A stretch of DNA of 64,000 bases from Casuarius casuarius (GCA_003342895.1 PTFA01000087.1:1760708-1824707), one strand, 5' to 3'. Counted from the stretch's first letter, positions 52,401-64,000 are shown. Numbers and translations are program-made. The notes: a model not told the origin generated them from the sequence alone.

Positions 52401-53408
52401 GTGCGTGTGCCTTAGTTTAACTGTGGTGCTGCTTCCCTGAGGTGGATCTGCTCTAAGGGACTGTATGAGTAGGAACAGTGGGTTCGACCCACAGGCACAT
52501 GCTCCAAAAGCAGAAAAACAATTTAGAAACAATTCATCAACGCTTCTTTTTAAATTAGAAACACAATTTTGAGTTGTTTGGTCATTCTAACGAAATGCAG
52601 AAGGTTGTTACTAGACAGAGCACAGGGAGCACTGTCAGTGAAGGATGGTGTTTGTGGTTTAGCGGCTGAGCGGTGTGGGCTTAAAAATATTGGCTGATCT
52701 GAAGCAAGGCCTCGCTCTGAGTTTAGCATAAATTATTCTGGCTAGCATGAAGAGAAGATCCCTTCGCAGTCTTGGCACATTCTGGAGATATTTATGCATC
52801 ACTACAAAATGTGTGACGTCCATGTTCTTTCCAGAAAAATGTAACTGGGGGAGGGGGATTTTCTGAATATGTCTTGTATTTCCCTTTAATGAGATTCATT
52901 TGCAGGATTCTCTGTGTATGCAGGAGCTCATCCTGAACTGTAAGACAGTCTCCAACACATCGCTAATTCAAAGAAACATAAGCACTNCAACATATGTCTC
53001 CATAGATCTGATAACCTCCTTGCTGCTGCCGTGAGGTTCAGGGTGGAAGGAGATGTATACAGTGTTGGCGTTGTATTGCAGCCTTTCAAGTCATGTTATA
53101 ACTTGACCCGAAGGAAGACAGTGATCAGCTCCTTTATGGCGAACCATCTGGAGGGTGGCTGTGCTCCCTTCTGCCCCCGCGTCAAAGAGAGGAGGGTGGA
53201 GGAAACCACGCGGTCGTGGTTGNAACGAGCTAGAAATAGAGATGGACCTGAACGAAGGCCATAGGCCCAAATATGGGAAGCCCAGAAATAGACCAGGATG
53301 CAGATATCTTGCACGCGTTGGACCTGTCTCCACTTGCTACTCATATTTTTNGCTTGTGCTAGATAAATTGGAAAGCTCCATTGGCTGAGCTGACAGCATC
53401 GCAGCATG
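49447..53408. other. No gene recognised
   Basis: AT-rich unique sequence, especially 50,500-50,900. A segment at about 51,060-51,130 (TTGGATCCAGTTCTGG, CACTGATTCCAGTGG, CCTGGATCATTG) recalls an old sauropsid repeat with CCATTGACTTCAGTGG words, too diverged to name. Confidence 0.5.
50093..50110 (+). repeat. (AATA)n microsatellite
   Basis: ATAAATAAATAAATAAAA is a short tetranucleotide repeat of about four units. Confidence 0.88.
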
Positions 53409-53450
53409 TTACGGCAAAGCAGTAACAGCAAAACAATTACAGCAAAGCAT
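53409..53450 (+). repeat. Three 14-bp tandem units
   Basis: TTACGGCAAAGCAG, TAACAGCAAAACAA and TTACAGCAAAGCAT follow one another without spacer, sharing the core A-C-(A/G)-GCAAA. It is a small degenerate minisatellite. Confidence 0.82.
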
Positions 53451-56400
53451 AGCATGGCAGGAAAATTGCTTTTCCTTTTTGTCTAGGGATGAAGTAGGAC
53501 TTTTCTTCTTCTAAATAGAAGATTGGTGTGTACATGGGAGCGTGTTGAGGTGAGGAAGGCAGGAGGAACAAGCAGAAGAGGGGGGTATAAGTGAGCTAAA
53601 TTACTAATCCCTGGGAAATTTTTAGTGCCTTAATGAAACTGCTGATATGCTTGATTGGAAGCTATTCTGCTTTTTATCATTTGAGCCACATTAAAGTATC
53701 TCTTTATATGGGATTCCCTGCTTACAAAATACATACGTTAATACTTCAAAATTTCATTTTTATTAAGTGGCTAATATTACTTCAGTGGTGCAACTTTTCA
53801 CAATATTTAGTAGGGATTATACCTAACATATACAAACACTGATTTAATGTTGTTCTGCTTTAGTTAAGATTGTTGGGAGTGCACATAGGCAATAAAGGTC
53901 AACAACTATAATAAATATTTGAAATGGTAACAAGTAGCAGTGTTTAAACATAGGGCGCTATATCAAAATTTAAGCTGAGATTTTTTACAAGAACCCCCNA
54001 AAGAAGCCTGGGTCTTGGGCTCCAGAAGTACGATTTGCTCACCGTTTGGGAAATTCAGTAGTGAATATCAGTACTAGGTTCTGTTAGGCCCTAGTTAACC
54101 CAAGGCTTTTATCTCATCCATCTTGCTGAAGTTCACAACTCCATACTCTAGTATCTCTTTCAGTCTCCCAGTCACCTCACCTTACAGTTCCCTCCTGTGC
54201 GCTACCCTCCAAGTAGGTCTAACTAAATCTGCTGCCATACTGCAGCTTTTTGTATACTGGGCAGGAAGGAGTTGTAGTGAAAATTCAAAAGTATGCAATA
54301 GAGAAGACAATGAAGAGATTCGGTGTCTGCCTACAGTGCCACTGGTGCTTGGATTAGGTCTCAGGCTCAGATTGGCTGCGTTTGTGCTGTGGAATTTTTG
54401 AACGACCTGGGATGGTCATCAGATCTCTCCATCCTTGACTATATCAGGTGAACGCAGATGTTTTATTAGAGTGATCTCTTTCCATGTTGTCCATGAAGCA
54501 ATTTAGATAGGGCCTTAGAATTCTCTTTGGATAAACATACATTTTAAATACGCNAAGAGAAATCTGAACCTTGCTTTCTATGTGCTTTCTGGAAGAGCTG
54601 GTGTCTGATGAAAGGCTAGGAGGGCCATGTTGTGACCTTGCTGGAGGAACCTACAAGCAGTTCAAGAAAAAGGACTTAACAAATGGGCTTGAAACATTTT
54701 TGGTGGGAAGACAATCTCCCCACACAAACTCCACAACCACTTAAAACCACTGCCGTATCCCTAAGGCTACTTGGTAGATGTTGGTTAATAAGGTTATGTT
54801 ATTGCAGACTAGTCAGTCAAGCTCTCTAATTCCAACCTGCCTCTATCCAGCACAGTTCTGGAGAAAGTCTTTTACTGCAAGTACTTAAGAGGGACCCAGG
54901 CCTGCTGCTGCTGGTTTAAATCAGTGTATGGATAACTGTCACGTTCTCCTGTGGTCAGCCTAAGCCTCTGGATCCTTCTCCTAGCTTTTTCTTCATCCAG
55001 CATTAGGACGGGGGGATGGCTACAAAGCACAAGCCTTTAAGGAAACAGTCACTTATTTCAGTTAATAAAATACCAGTAACTTTTTTCAGCCTTGTATTTG
55101 TTGGTTTTGAATTATGAGTAGGTTAAAAATGTCAATATCAGTGAGACATTACTTTTCTTCAGTGTTTTATGGTTTAATCTAAATATGGGATACGCATAGT
55201 CATAGTTCTGATCGGTATCTCTCTCTGGTGAATTATTAGTCCTCTTTGGTAGGTCTTAATCCAATAGGATCTATTTTGCTACCTGCAAAGAAATGCAATC
55301 CTAATTTTACTTGGACAGCAGTAAACTCTAAGCTAACTGTTCCCATGCAGGAAGGAGATCACAGAGTTGCAGCAGCAGTCACAGGAAAGTGACTGCTCAG
55401 TGACAATCGAAAAGCAAATTGACTGTCGTAAATTATTAGGAAACCAATAGAGAGCAAAACCAAAACAGCTCTCTATAAAGTTGTTGTGTGCTCACATCTT
55501 TAATGCTAAGGGTAGTTCTGATTTTCCACCTCTCTATTTTGACAAGGATGTAGTATTTCTAGAAAAGATACAGGGAATGGGAAATGGTGATCAGCAGTAT
55601 GATAGGGCTTCTGTACAGGAGCGTTGGGCTCAAGATGAACAAAAAGGTTGCACAGAGGCAAACTTTAAAGAAAAGCAAATGGAATCAAGCATGGAGGCTT
55701 TACTGTTGGAGTACTGCTGCTGCTTTCTCCATAGTTTAGAAAATGCCTTGATCCCTCTGCAGTTTTCTTTGTATATGTCTGTTTTCATTTCCTCTAAGAC
55801 CTTCTTTGGGATGGGGTCAGGTAGTCCAGAGCAATCCACAGTTTTCCTGTGTTGCCAATATGTCTTCTGACCTGACACATCCCTCTCAGCCCAGATGACC
55901 TTCTAGAGTCACCCCACTGTCAAACTAGGTGTTCTCCGGTCACCTCTGAAACAGTTTTATCTTTTTTTCCTCTTTCTCCAGTGTTTCCTGTGCATCTTTT
56001 CTCTGACAGTCCTTTTCAAACTCTCCTTTGTCACCTCACTTCACTTGGAGAATTACAGAAGTGCATATAAAAAATTGGATGGTATGAAAAATAGTTCTTC
56101 CCACTATAGCCACTCTTCTTTTAGCTTATCAGCTGTTGGCTGTTATCTAATGGTAACTCAGAAATGTATAAGCCATATATAAGTTTTACAGATTATTGTG
56201 GACCTGTATGGGTGACATTAGGTTAGCAGTTTTAGATCCAAACAGAAGAATTGTGATTTTTTTTCCTGTTACGTACAGGTCAAAGGACCTTAACCTGTGG
56301 TTAGAATTTGTGCAGAGCTGCTTTTAAATTGTTGTGAGTTTATTCTAGAAAGATTTTACTGAAGTCCACTTCCACCCCAATGTATACATCAAGGTCTTTT

Positions 56401-57520
56401 GTTTTATCCTTTAAAAGATTTAAGGATATTTGTGTTTTTCTATTTCCAGCATTTGTAATAGATTTGTTTTTGTTTTATAGGGACCTATTTAGAAAGATGC
56501 CTGGTTTTATTCTGTTGTGCTCTAAAAATTAAAGAAGTCTGGTTTTAGTTTCCTCATACTGCATCTCTATTAGAGAAATATTCTTTCTAGACAGTTAACC
56601 TTTACTATCACTTTTTTGACTGAATCATCAGCAATTATTTTGTACCCGAGGAGTGTTTTTGTGGCTTCCCAGAGATTTATGGGTATCCATCCTAATGGTA
56701 ACATATTCACAGAAAGGGTTTTATTTCTGCTTCTTTAAAATACTTAAAGTGTGTATCACCTGAGAACCCCATGAGCTGGTATATGAGCTCGTCACTGTCT
56801 GCGGTTGTAAGTAGGGTGGTGTGATCCACGAGAAAATGAAGGACGGCTTTACAGTTTAGTATTGTTCTGTGGATCCTTTTTGGTAATTAGGAAGAAGCTG
56901 TTTTCGAGTATGTTCTGCATGCAGATGAAAAACTGTTGTAATTCTTCCTTTTGGCTCTTGTGTCAGTATGACTTACTTCTTTCATGAAATTAAACATCTA
57001 TGAGCCCTATCTTGCGACTCCTCGGGGAACAACAACTCTGTGATGGAGCTGGGGGTGTAATTATAATCCTTTGTTCAGATGGGTTTTGAATTCTCATTTC
57101 GGTTTGTGAACCAGCTAGTTATAGGCATATAAAATTTGTGGGGTTTTTATCAAGATGTATGTTCCATAGTTAAGGGACAATAACTCTGGATCATAAGAGT
57201 ATTTTGTCCAGCTGAGTTGGAGAAGAATGGGACTTGTTGATATAAAGGTAGCACTCCCCTGTTTTCTGCCCTTAGATCCAGGGCAGAAAAAAGAGAGGAA
57301 AATAAGTGGTTCAGCTGAAGATTGGTAGATCTCACTGTTGAGGTTTAGGATGTTACCTAGCTTTCTGTCTAGTCTCACTGCCAGAGGTTACCAGCCCAAC
57401 ATCACAGGCTGCAAGGGAACCTGCACCTTTATCTGTGATTTTTCAGAGCAAATTTCAATATTTTGTCTTAAACCAGTGAGTATGCACTAAGATACCAGGC
57501 TCTGAGTAGAGGCAGCTGGT
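53451..57520. other. No gene recognised
   Basis: Unique sequence. The plus frame 55,481-55,870 (129 codons) has no motif and no splice context. If the minus-strand exon at 57,521 is real, the left side of this region would be its 3' UTR; an AATAAA lies on the minus strand near 56,720. Confidence 0.5.
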
Positions 57521-57664
57521 TCATTTCTGCTGACCAGAAGGGCTAGGCGGGCGGCTAGGACTCGTGCTACCTTCAGCTATTACAGGAAGATTTACTGGAG
57601 CTCCTATATCAGAGTTGTGTGCATCATCCAGCTTCTTTCTGTGTTTCTCATACACGCCCATAGC
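57521..57664 (-). other. Candidate terminal coding exon (47 codons plus TGA)
   Basis: On the minus strand, a pyrimidine-containing stretch (CTCTATTTCTTC) and GCAAAG precede an open segment starting AMGVYEKHRKKLDDAHN and ending SPSRPPSPSGQQK followed by TGA. The composition looks protein-like: a basic segment, then a Ser/Pro-rich tail. The last 60 bases are richer in CpG than the flanks. Upstream in the same frame the translation is hydrophobic (FYPFSILLYFF), which may be the pyrimidine tract of an intron read as codons, or a membrane segment if the frame truly continues to the ATG at 57,721. I could not identify the protein. The alternative is a chance open frame of 66 codons. Confidence 0.25.
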
Positions 57665-57826
57665 CTTTGCAACCATGAAGAAATAGAGCAATATTGAAAA
57701 AGGATAGAAATGAAAAACCAAGGTTAAACACTTAGCAAAAGTTTAAGTTCTATCTAAAGACTTGGCAAAAATTCAGGAAATCTGTCTGAGCTAAGCAAGT
57801 TCACGTATTTCTAGTTGTGGTGCTTG

Positions 57827-57879
57827 TTGACCATTCAATTTTAAAAAAAGGCTGTTGGCCATTCGATGTTAAAAAAAGG
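57827..57879 (+). repeat. Imperfect tandem duplication, 28-bp period
   Basis: TTGACCATTCAATTTTAAAA(AAAGG) at 57,827 is repeated at 57,855 as TTGGCCATTCGATGTTAAAA(AAAGG), with three mismatches in 25. It lies about 160 bp upstream of the minus-strand exon candidate. Confidence 0.88.
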
Positions 57880-60800
57880 ACAGTTTACCTTAACAGGGAG
57901 CAGAATTTGGCCCATTTGTGAGGTTCTGTTGATGTCAGTAGATTGTATAAGCAGAGCTGAAAGCTGAACATCGTACTTATGCAGCCACTAGACATCATAA
58001 GGATAGGTATGCCACGTTATCTGTTACTGGATGATGAGATAAAACCTGTGGGCATTTCAGGTCATTTCCTTTTGGTGGTGTTACTGTAGTTCTCTGAACG
58101 TGGTAAAGGTTGTAGTGCTCAGCTTGTGCTAAACTATTCTTTGGGACTGTAACTTTTTCATAAACCTATGCAATGACTTTCCTCCTTTACCCTTCCCAGA
58201 AGCAATAGATACATGTTTTGACATGCAGTGAGGAATCTGAGTCCCATTGGCTTTTAGTGAGGCTTAGTCATTTGAATGTCTAAGTCAATTATAAAAATAA
58301 AATTTGGGATCCTGGTTCCTTAGCTGCTCATGGACATGTTTAACCTAAAACAGTTTATTCTTCAGGACTGTAAGTATTCAGTATTTATTGAGGCATTTGT
58401 AATCCTGGTATGGACGCATATAAAATAAATCAAATACGTTTTTAAATGGAGCCAAAAGCATACTTGAATAAAATTCAAGAGCCTGATCCAAAAACCAGTG
58501 TAATTTCGTTCATTTTGGAGGGTTTGAGGTCAGGACTCAATTAAATAATATTGTCTGGTTTTGCTAGTTTCAAGAAACGTCATCTTGAAAAACTGATGGA
58601 TATTGAACATTCAAATGCCACGTGGTAACTTTCATTCAGTATTTTCCTTTTTGTGGCATTAATATTTGTGACTTCAAAATCCAAATTTATTATGACATGT
58701 ATAAAACATCCTGATAGTAGATCAGTTTGAATACAGCTTTACCTGCTTATCCATCTACATAGTTCTTAGGCTGAGGTAATTAAAATTAGATTTCACAGTT
58801 CATATGTGGAAAAACATAGATATGATAAAGCAAAATAACCCATCTAACATTAATGATGATAGACTAATGGCTAGCTAGATTATACGATAGAATTTTCAGA
58901 AACGTGATTATATAACTTTTGTGCAGTTTCTCATCTCTTCCAACCCATTTGTTTAAGGGTCTGTTTAAATTTAATAACTGACCCAAAATAGGCCATGTAC
59001 GAATGTGCACTACCATAAATAAGATAAACAACGTAGCCCCAAATTTATAACATCTTCGAGGGAACAATTGCCTTTTTTTGTCATATGTCTTCCTTGCACA
59101 GAGTACGACTTCAGTCCACAGCTGGGTGCCCCGGGCCAAACTTTGATATATAAGAAAAATAACAGAAATTTGGGATAACCAGATAGTGAGGTGATATAGT
59201 AACTAAGATAGTCAAAATCTTCAGATTACAAATGTTAATTTAATATTTTTTACAAAATTTGAGTAGGGAGAATGTTTGTTACCGTAGAAATATTAGGATG
59301 TGTGTTGCATGTTTCGGTGGTGGCACCAAATGAAAATGCAAAACAAAAATACAGAACAGTAATCTAATGCAGAGGCATCTTCACTCAGTATTTTATTACT
59401 TTTCATTAAATGTTTTAATGGAATAGTGAGAGTAAATGGTTGGAATTCCCCATTGGTTTCAACAGTAAAATAAAACCGGAAATGAACAAAAATGAAACTC
59501 TTTCACCTTGTTCCTCTGAAATTGCCTTGCTGGTTTCAAAGTGTTCGTGTCCCAGTTGCTGATGTCACTTAATGTTAAATATTTAAAAATCTTACTCTTT
59601 ATATGGTGTCATGGTAATGTATCTATGTCCTACTAAGATGACAAATAGTAGATAACTGTGTAATGAGAGCTGACAGATTGCTAGGATTTCTGCTGTTTCC
59701 AGTCTTCATGGCTAGTCTTAGCACATCTGCAATGTGTTATCTATAAAAACACAGAGCAAATTTGTTCCTAAAATATTATAAAGCAACAACACATAATAAA
59801 GTAGTAGTTTTAAGTACTAGGAAAACAACTGGTTTTAATGTTTAATGCAAGATATTTTATATAGTCTTGTTATTACTATTTACTTGACCTTCTTTCAGTC
59901 TGGTTCATCATGTATTATTAAAAGCTTTTAACAAGATGCCTACAATACTGACTATCTGCCCACTGTTTACACAAATAGCATGCCCAGGAATAATAGACTA
60001 CAAGCTCTCTTTAACAGCACTGAAAATGTGTATGTAGCAAAAGCAAGCGTTATGATTTAAATAGCTCTTAAGACCCTTACTGAAACCATGCTCTGCATGC
60101 AGATTTAATCTCAATGCTATAAGGAACATTTTACAAAACTCTAGTGCAATATCATTTTTACACACTGCTCTAGGTTGTTATTTCTCAGACTCGCTCAGCC
60201 AGTCGTCTTACTTGAGATAATACTTCCATAAAGAGGGTCATTTGGGACTTTGAAATATTTTAGGTAGGTGACATTGTGCCACTATTCTGGAGCAGTGCAG
60301 AAAATAATTATGGGTAATGTTTTTTGTACTGCACCTTCCATCTCCCGTTCAACAGTGGCAAGCTGTATGAAATATGTGCAGGCTGTGTCTGGACTATGAG
60401 CCAGGAGTTCCCCTTTTTCCATCCTTAAAAGAAGGGCTAAACAACGTAGCTGACAGGAACTACTAAATGTTTGTAACTGCGGATACAAAGAGCTTTTTAA
60501 AATAGCTGTAAAACATCCTGCCAGAAGCTNACAAAAGTGACCCTAATTCTGGAAGGACATTTAAACATGGAGTTAATATTGCAGCATAAATACTGAAGTC
60601 AGTGCTTTGGTACTTTTGATGGAATCTTCTATTTATTTTTAAAAGAACTCTTCATATTTTGATATGTTGTATCTTCTTTTCATTTATGACATGGTCCCTA
60701 AAGCAGCTCTGAGAGGATAGATGGGATTAAAGTACATTGGCCCAGCAGAGGAATGCTCATTTAAGTAAGATCTGGGCACGTTGTACTTTGTAGAGAGAGA

Positions 60801-61584
60801 TTATAATGGTCGAGTAGCTTTGACCCACATAGTGAGCAGCGTACAGTGCTAGCAACCCTCTTCTGGGATTGTGTCTTTTGGAGTCTGGCCCTTTGCCATG
60901 GAATCATGGGATTCCTTCATCACGTGCAAAAATAGTTAAAGAATCTCATAAATTGAGAGGGCATTAGGAAACTCACTGAGACAACCTATAGGTGATGAAA
61001 ACACTAGTAATGGAGGCAGGAGGTGGGCTGGAAGGTAAATGCTGCTGCGTCAGGAAGATCTGCTTTGGAGGAGCAGTGCAAAGAAGGTGTGTTGTTTCTC
61101 TGCAAAACATTTATGGGGTAACCGTTCTGGTGGCCATAAATAGCTAGGAAACAGCATGCATACCAAAGGAATACTTTCTGGCTTGTTACAGAGTACTTCT
61201 TGTGGTGCCTCTCCCCATGCCCCCATCCCTTTGGTACTGCAAAAGCCCCATTTATGATAATGAAGTCACTCAAACGAGTGCCAGTTGATTGCAGATTTAA
61301 GTATCTGGCTACCTTTAAACTGACAAAATGCACATTTATGTAGTTTGTTAAGCAGGGATGGACATAAGAACACACTTAATGTTAAATACATAAATCCAGA
61401 TGAGGTCTCCTGTGGTTGTTAAGGGATGACTTCAGGTAAGAGAAGCTTTGCCGATGCTTTTCTAGATTCCTCCCACACACTTGAAACAGCACCTTAAAAA
61501 TGCGAAGTTGATGTATTAGACCCTGTGAGGTGAAACTAGCTGCAGCTTGTGATCTTGCTGGGTGCTGCCCACCTTGTAGGGAAC
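57880..61584. other. No gene recognised
   Basis: AT-rich unique sequence. GCCTGATCCAAAAACCAGTG near 58,481 resembles an old repeat word (GCCTGATCCAAAGCCCATTG). Otherwise nothing is assignable. Confidence 0.5.
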
Positions 61585-61880
61585 CCAGGTGACTGAGGGA
61601 AACCGCAAGTGCCAGCATCCAGGCTCCAAAGAGTCCCGGCTGTCTCTGAGCGAGGGAGAAGCAGCGTGCTTGCAAATCCACCCCGGGGAATCTTGGTTGC
61701 AATTTATCATACCAGCAGCTAAAGGCCTCGGCTCAGGTGCTGGCGGAGGAGCAGATGGGACAGCCCAGCCGGAGGATGGTCCAGCAGGAGGGCAGCCCCC
61801 TGGGTGGGCAGTGGGAGCTCCAGCTCTGCAGGACGTCCTGCACCAGGGAGGCTCCGGGAGCACCTACGCTTGGCCGCTCG
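61585..61880. other. GC-rich, CpG-enriched patch with overlapping open frames
   Basis: A roughly 300-bp island of high GC has about a dozen CpG (CCCCGGGG, GGACGTCC, GCCGGAGG). Overlapping frames are open on both strands (plus 61,589-61,924 and 61,737-61,934; minus 61,516-61,863), as expected when stop codons are rare for compositional reasons. The plus frame from 61,737 (EEQMGQPSRRMVQQEG) is the most protein-like, but it has no recognisable domain. It could be an exon, a small regulatory island or neither. Confidence 0.25.
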
Positions 61881-62218
61881 TTTGTTCATCCAAAGCAGGG
61901 CAATGGAAGGACCACATTAAATAAGGCTTATTGATTTAATGGCCAAGTGCTGTGGCCAGGCACGGTGCTCTCCCAATTTGGAGCAGCCGATAGCTGGCAG
62001 GAGCAGAGCCTGAGGCAGCACAGCTGCATGGCGCAGAAAGGTCCCCCCAGGCCTGGGATAAAGGAAATGATGGTCCCTGCAGTAATTTCTACTGGAGATT
62101 AATGAATTGTGTATTTAGAAACTGGCGGCCAAGAAAGAGACAAGTAACTTCTTACAAGAAACTAAATTAAATTGTCAGAATAATGACACTGTACCAGAAA
62201 GGAAAAAGCATCCATTGT

Positions 62219-62232
62219 CTCTCTCTCTCTCT
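62219..62232 (+). repeat. (CT)7 microsatellite
   Basis: Seven CT units; a GAGAGAGA run 35 bases downstream could pair with them. Confidence 0.9.
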
Positions 62233-62515
62233 GTGCTGCATATATCCCAGAGATTATCTCTGTCTGTGAGAGAGAACTTATATTAATGCTTTATATTGGA
62301 AAGGTCCACCCCAAAGTTATGAGATCTTAAAATGTGATCTGCGTGATGAAACTGTGAGATTTACATTTATTTACTGTAAATGGGAAAACAATGCGAAGGG
62401 GATATAATAAAATACAAATATTTGAGAAGGGACAATTACAGGGAAGAAATCATTTCACTCTAGGGCGCAAAGATAAAAACGCATAGCAATGGCCAAATGA
62501 CTATGATGTTACATT

Positions 62516-62670
62516 TAGCGCATTGAACTGTGACCCGGCAGATTTGGCTCAGTCCTTTCCTCTGCTACGTATTTCTGCATGACCTTCGGTAACTCACTTT
62601 GGCCCAGATCCTTAAGATAACACTTATTTGGACATTTGCCTCCCACTGAAATTCACTCCTAGCTGAACAG
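62516..62670 (+). mobile_element. MIR/CORE-type SINE relic
   Basis: The segment resembles a tRNA-derived CORE-SINE. GCATTGAACTGTGACCC, then CTCAGTCCTTTCCTCTGCTAC and CTGCATGACCTTCGGTAACTCACTT, parallel the family pattern in which a GGTTC-like stretch leads to CTCTGCCAC...TGTGTGACCTTGGGCAAGTCACTT. It runs on into TGGCCCAGATCCTTAAGATA and CCTCCCACTGAAATTC, similar to the GGGCCAGATTTTCAAAGGTATTTAGG / CTCCCATTGAAATCAATGGG tail seen behind such SINEs in reptiles and birds. The similarity is recalled, not computed, and the copy is very diverged. Confidence 0.55.
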
Positions 62671-64000
62671 AAATTTGACATGCACTTGGGGTTAATTTTC
62701 TGTGGGACTCACTTCCCGCTAAACAGAAGATGATCTACTACAGATCCTCCATCTACCTCAGCTATAAACCTTTGGTGCACAGCTCTCTCACGTAGTGTGT
62801 CCCCATGAAGGGCCTGAACTAACAGAGGTCTGCAGCCAGCCAGCACCTCCTACCACTGTTTTAGGATTGAAGACATTTTGTTATGTTGTTACACAGCATT
62901 ACAGTGGTGCAATCATACAGTCAGTTAACATGCAGCCATACCCAATACTAAAGACATTGTCAAGCCTTTTCCTTCCATCACCTTAATGCATTTTTTCATC
63001 TCAGCACCCTCACGTGGTATCAGAATTGCCCCACGGAGGAAATTCTTCTGCTATTCAACTTAACCACATGATGTATGCCAAATATAAATCTTGTTAGCCG
63101 GTTATTAGCAGCATTACCATTTCAAGTATCTATTTCAATTCTAAGAAAATATCCTATCTACATTTCAATAGTTCAGTGCCTTGGCTATTGCTATAATTTC
63201 CTTAATTGAATTTGCTATTTGTGCTGAATGGATCCCTGGTATCTCTGCACTTCAGTATCAAATAAACAGGGTGATTGATACATGCTTTATTCTTTTTAGT
63301 ACCTACAGTTATGACATACATCTGTCACTACAGACCAAAAAAAGCATAGCTGTTTTACAAGTGGAAAAATTTCCTTCTCAGACTTGCTGGAATGTTTCTT
63401 AATTCATGAAGAAAGGGCCACATTTTCCCCAGGCAAGAATCAAGCTGACCACCAGTAAAGTGGTTCCAACTTATACCGGCTGAGCAGCTATCCTAAAAAT
63501 CATGAATTTGAGGAACAAAATCATTCTTATAGCAATACTGCATGAGAGCAAAAATTAAGTACCCAGCTCAGCTGACCTCCCTCAAGCACATTGTCTTGAA
63601 AATACTTACACCACCCAGAAGAAGCAGTTTTAAAAATAAAATAAAACTGATGCCAGACTGAGACCTTTAAAAACTTATTGTTTAAGGCAGTTGTAAGGGG
63701 AGGAAGATTTCAATAATAAGTGAAAAAAGAAAACCTAAGCTCTTGAATAAGACATGAGATGCACCACTGTCGAGGAAGATGTATAGCTAGTAGCAAAGAA
63801 AGGAGGACAAGGAATACATTTCCCTGTATGTCATCTGTTTGCAATCTCTCTTCACTGCAGTCTTATGTACCTAACCCACCCAGCAGCTCCACCGCTATCC
63901 ATGACCAGGTCCCAGAGAGCAGCCTTCCTCTGCCCATAAATACGATACGTGCCTGCACAGGGCTGAGGGACTGTATCCATGGGGTGCCCCAGGTATTCTT
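62671..64000. other. No gene recognised
   Basis: Unique AT-rich sequence to the end of the window; open frames do not exceed 73 codons and have no signature. Confidence 0.55.

Noticed and set aside
55481..55870. 129-codon plus-strand frame
   Set aside because: Balanced composition in its first half but no family match, no acceptor at the start and no promoter.
61004..61375. 123-codon minus-strand frame
   Set aside because: No motif and no splice context; treated as a chance frame.
1..64000. CRISPR arrays, operons, bacterial promoters, tRNA and rRNA genes
   Set aside because: No direct-repeat array with regular spacers, no dense gene arrangement, and no cloverleaf or rRNA core sequence was recognised; the sequence is vertebrate in character.
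1..64000. Endogenous retrovirus or LTR element
   Set aside because: No paired terminal repeats, primer-binding site, polypurine tract or gag/pol motifs other than the CR1 reverse transcriptase were seen.

Overview
The window looks like non-coding (intronic or intergenic) DNA from a sauropsid, most probably a bird. The evidence is moderate AT-rich composition, long stretches with no sustained reading frame, degraded CR1-type LINE copies (the dominant retroposon of bird and reptile genomes), a relic SINE of the MIR/CORE type, and no sign of bacterial gene structure, LTR elements, Alu or L1. Scattered single N bases plus one 10-base N gap indicate a draft vertebrate assembly. The organism assignment is inference; nothing in the window names a species.

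The clearest feature is a decayed CR1 LINE on the minus strand from about 10,688 to about 12,900. Its 3' end, with degenerate terminal octamers, is at 10,688. Moving right, it carries recognisable remnants of the reverse transcriptase and then of the endonuclease domain of ORF2. The two are fused by an internal deletion near 11,950. A second CR1 3' end lies on the plus strand at about 42,195-42,425, and a short CR1 scrap on the minus strand at about 27,815-27,885. A MIR-like SINE relic is at about 62,516-62,670 and a possible second one at about 15,561-15,597.

No complete protein-coding gene can be supported. Nearly all open frames are 60-170 codons, carry no family signature and are consistent with chance. 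Three segments have exon-like structure and are listed as low-confidence candidates: a 33-nt microexon-like segment (14,172-14,204, +), a 161-nt open segment between good splice-like sites (31,847-32,007, +), and a possible terminal coding exon ending in TGA (57,521-57,664, -). None could be assigned to a gene, and they need not belong to the same gene.

By region: 1-10.7 kb is unique DNA with long G tracts and one strong G-quadruplex motif. 10.7-12.9 kb is the CR1 element. 13-27 kb is unique AT-rich DNA with a conserved-element-like block near 22.6-23.1 kb. 27.8-36.3 kb holds the small CR1 scrap, a TG/CA microsatellite, the 31.8 kb candidate exon, a CpG-enriched patch at 34.9-35.2 kb and an AT-rich regulatory-looking block near 36.2 kb. 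36-57 kb is mostly featureless apart from the CR1 3' end, an A20 tract preceded by ATTAAA, a 24-bp inverted repeat and small tandem duplications. 57.5-64 kb holds the minus-strand terminal-exon candidate, a GC-rich patch at 61.6-61.9 kb and the SINE relic. I did not find a novel multi-gene system.
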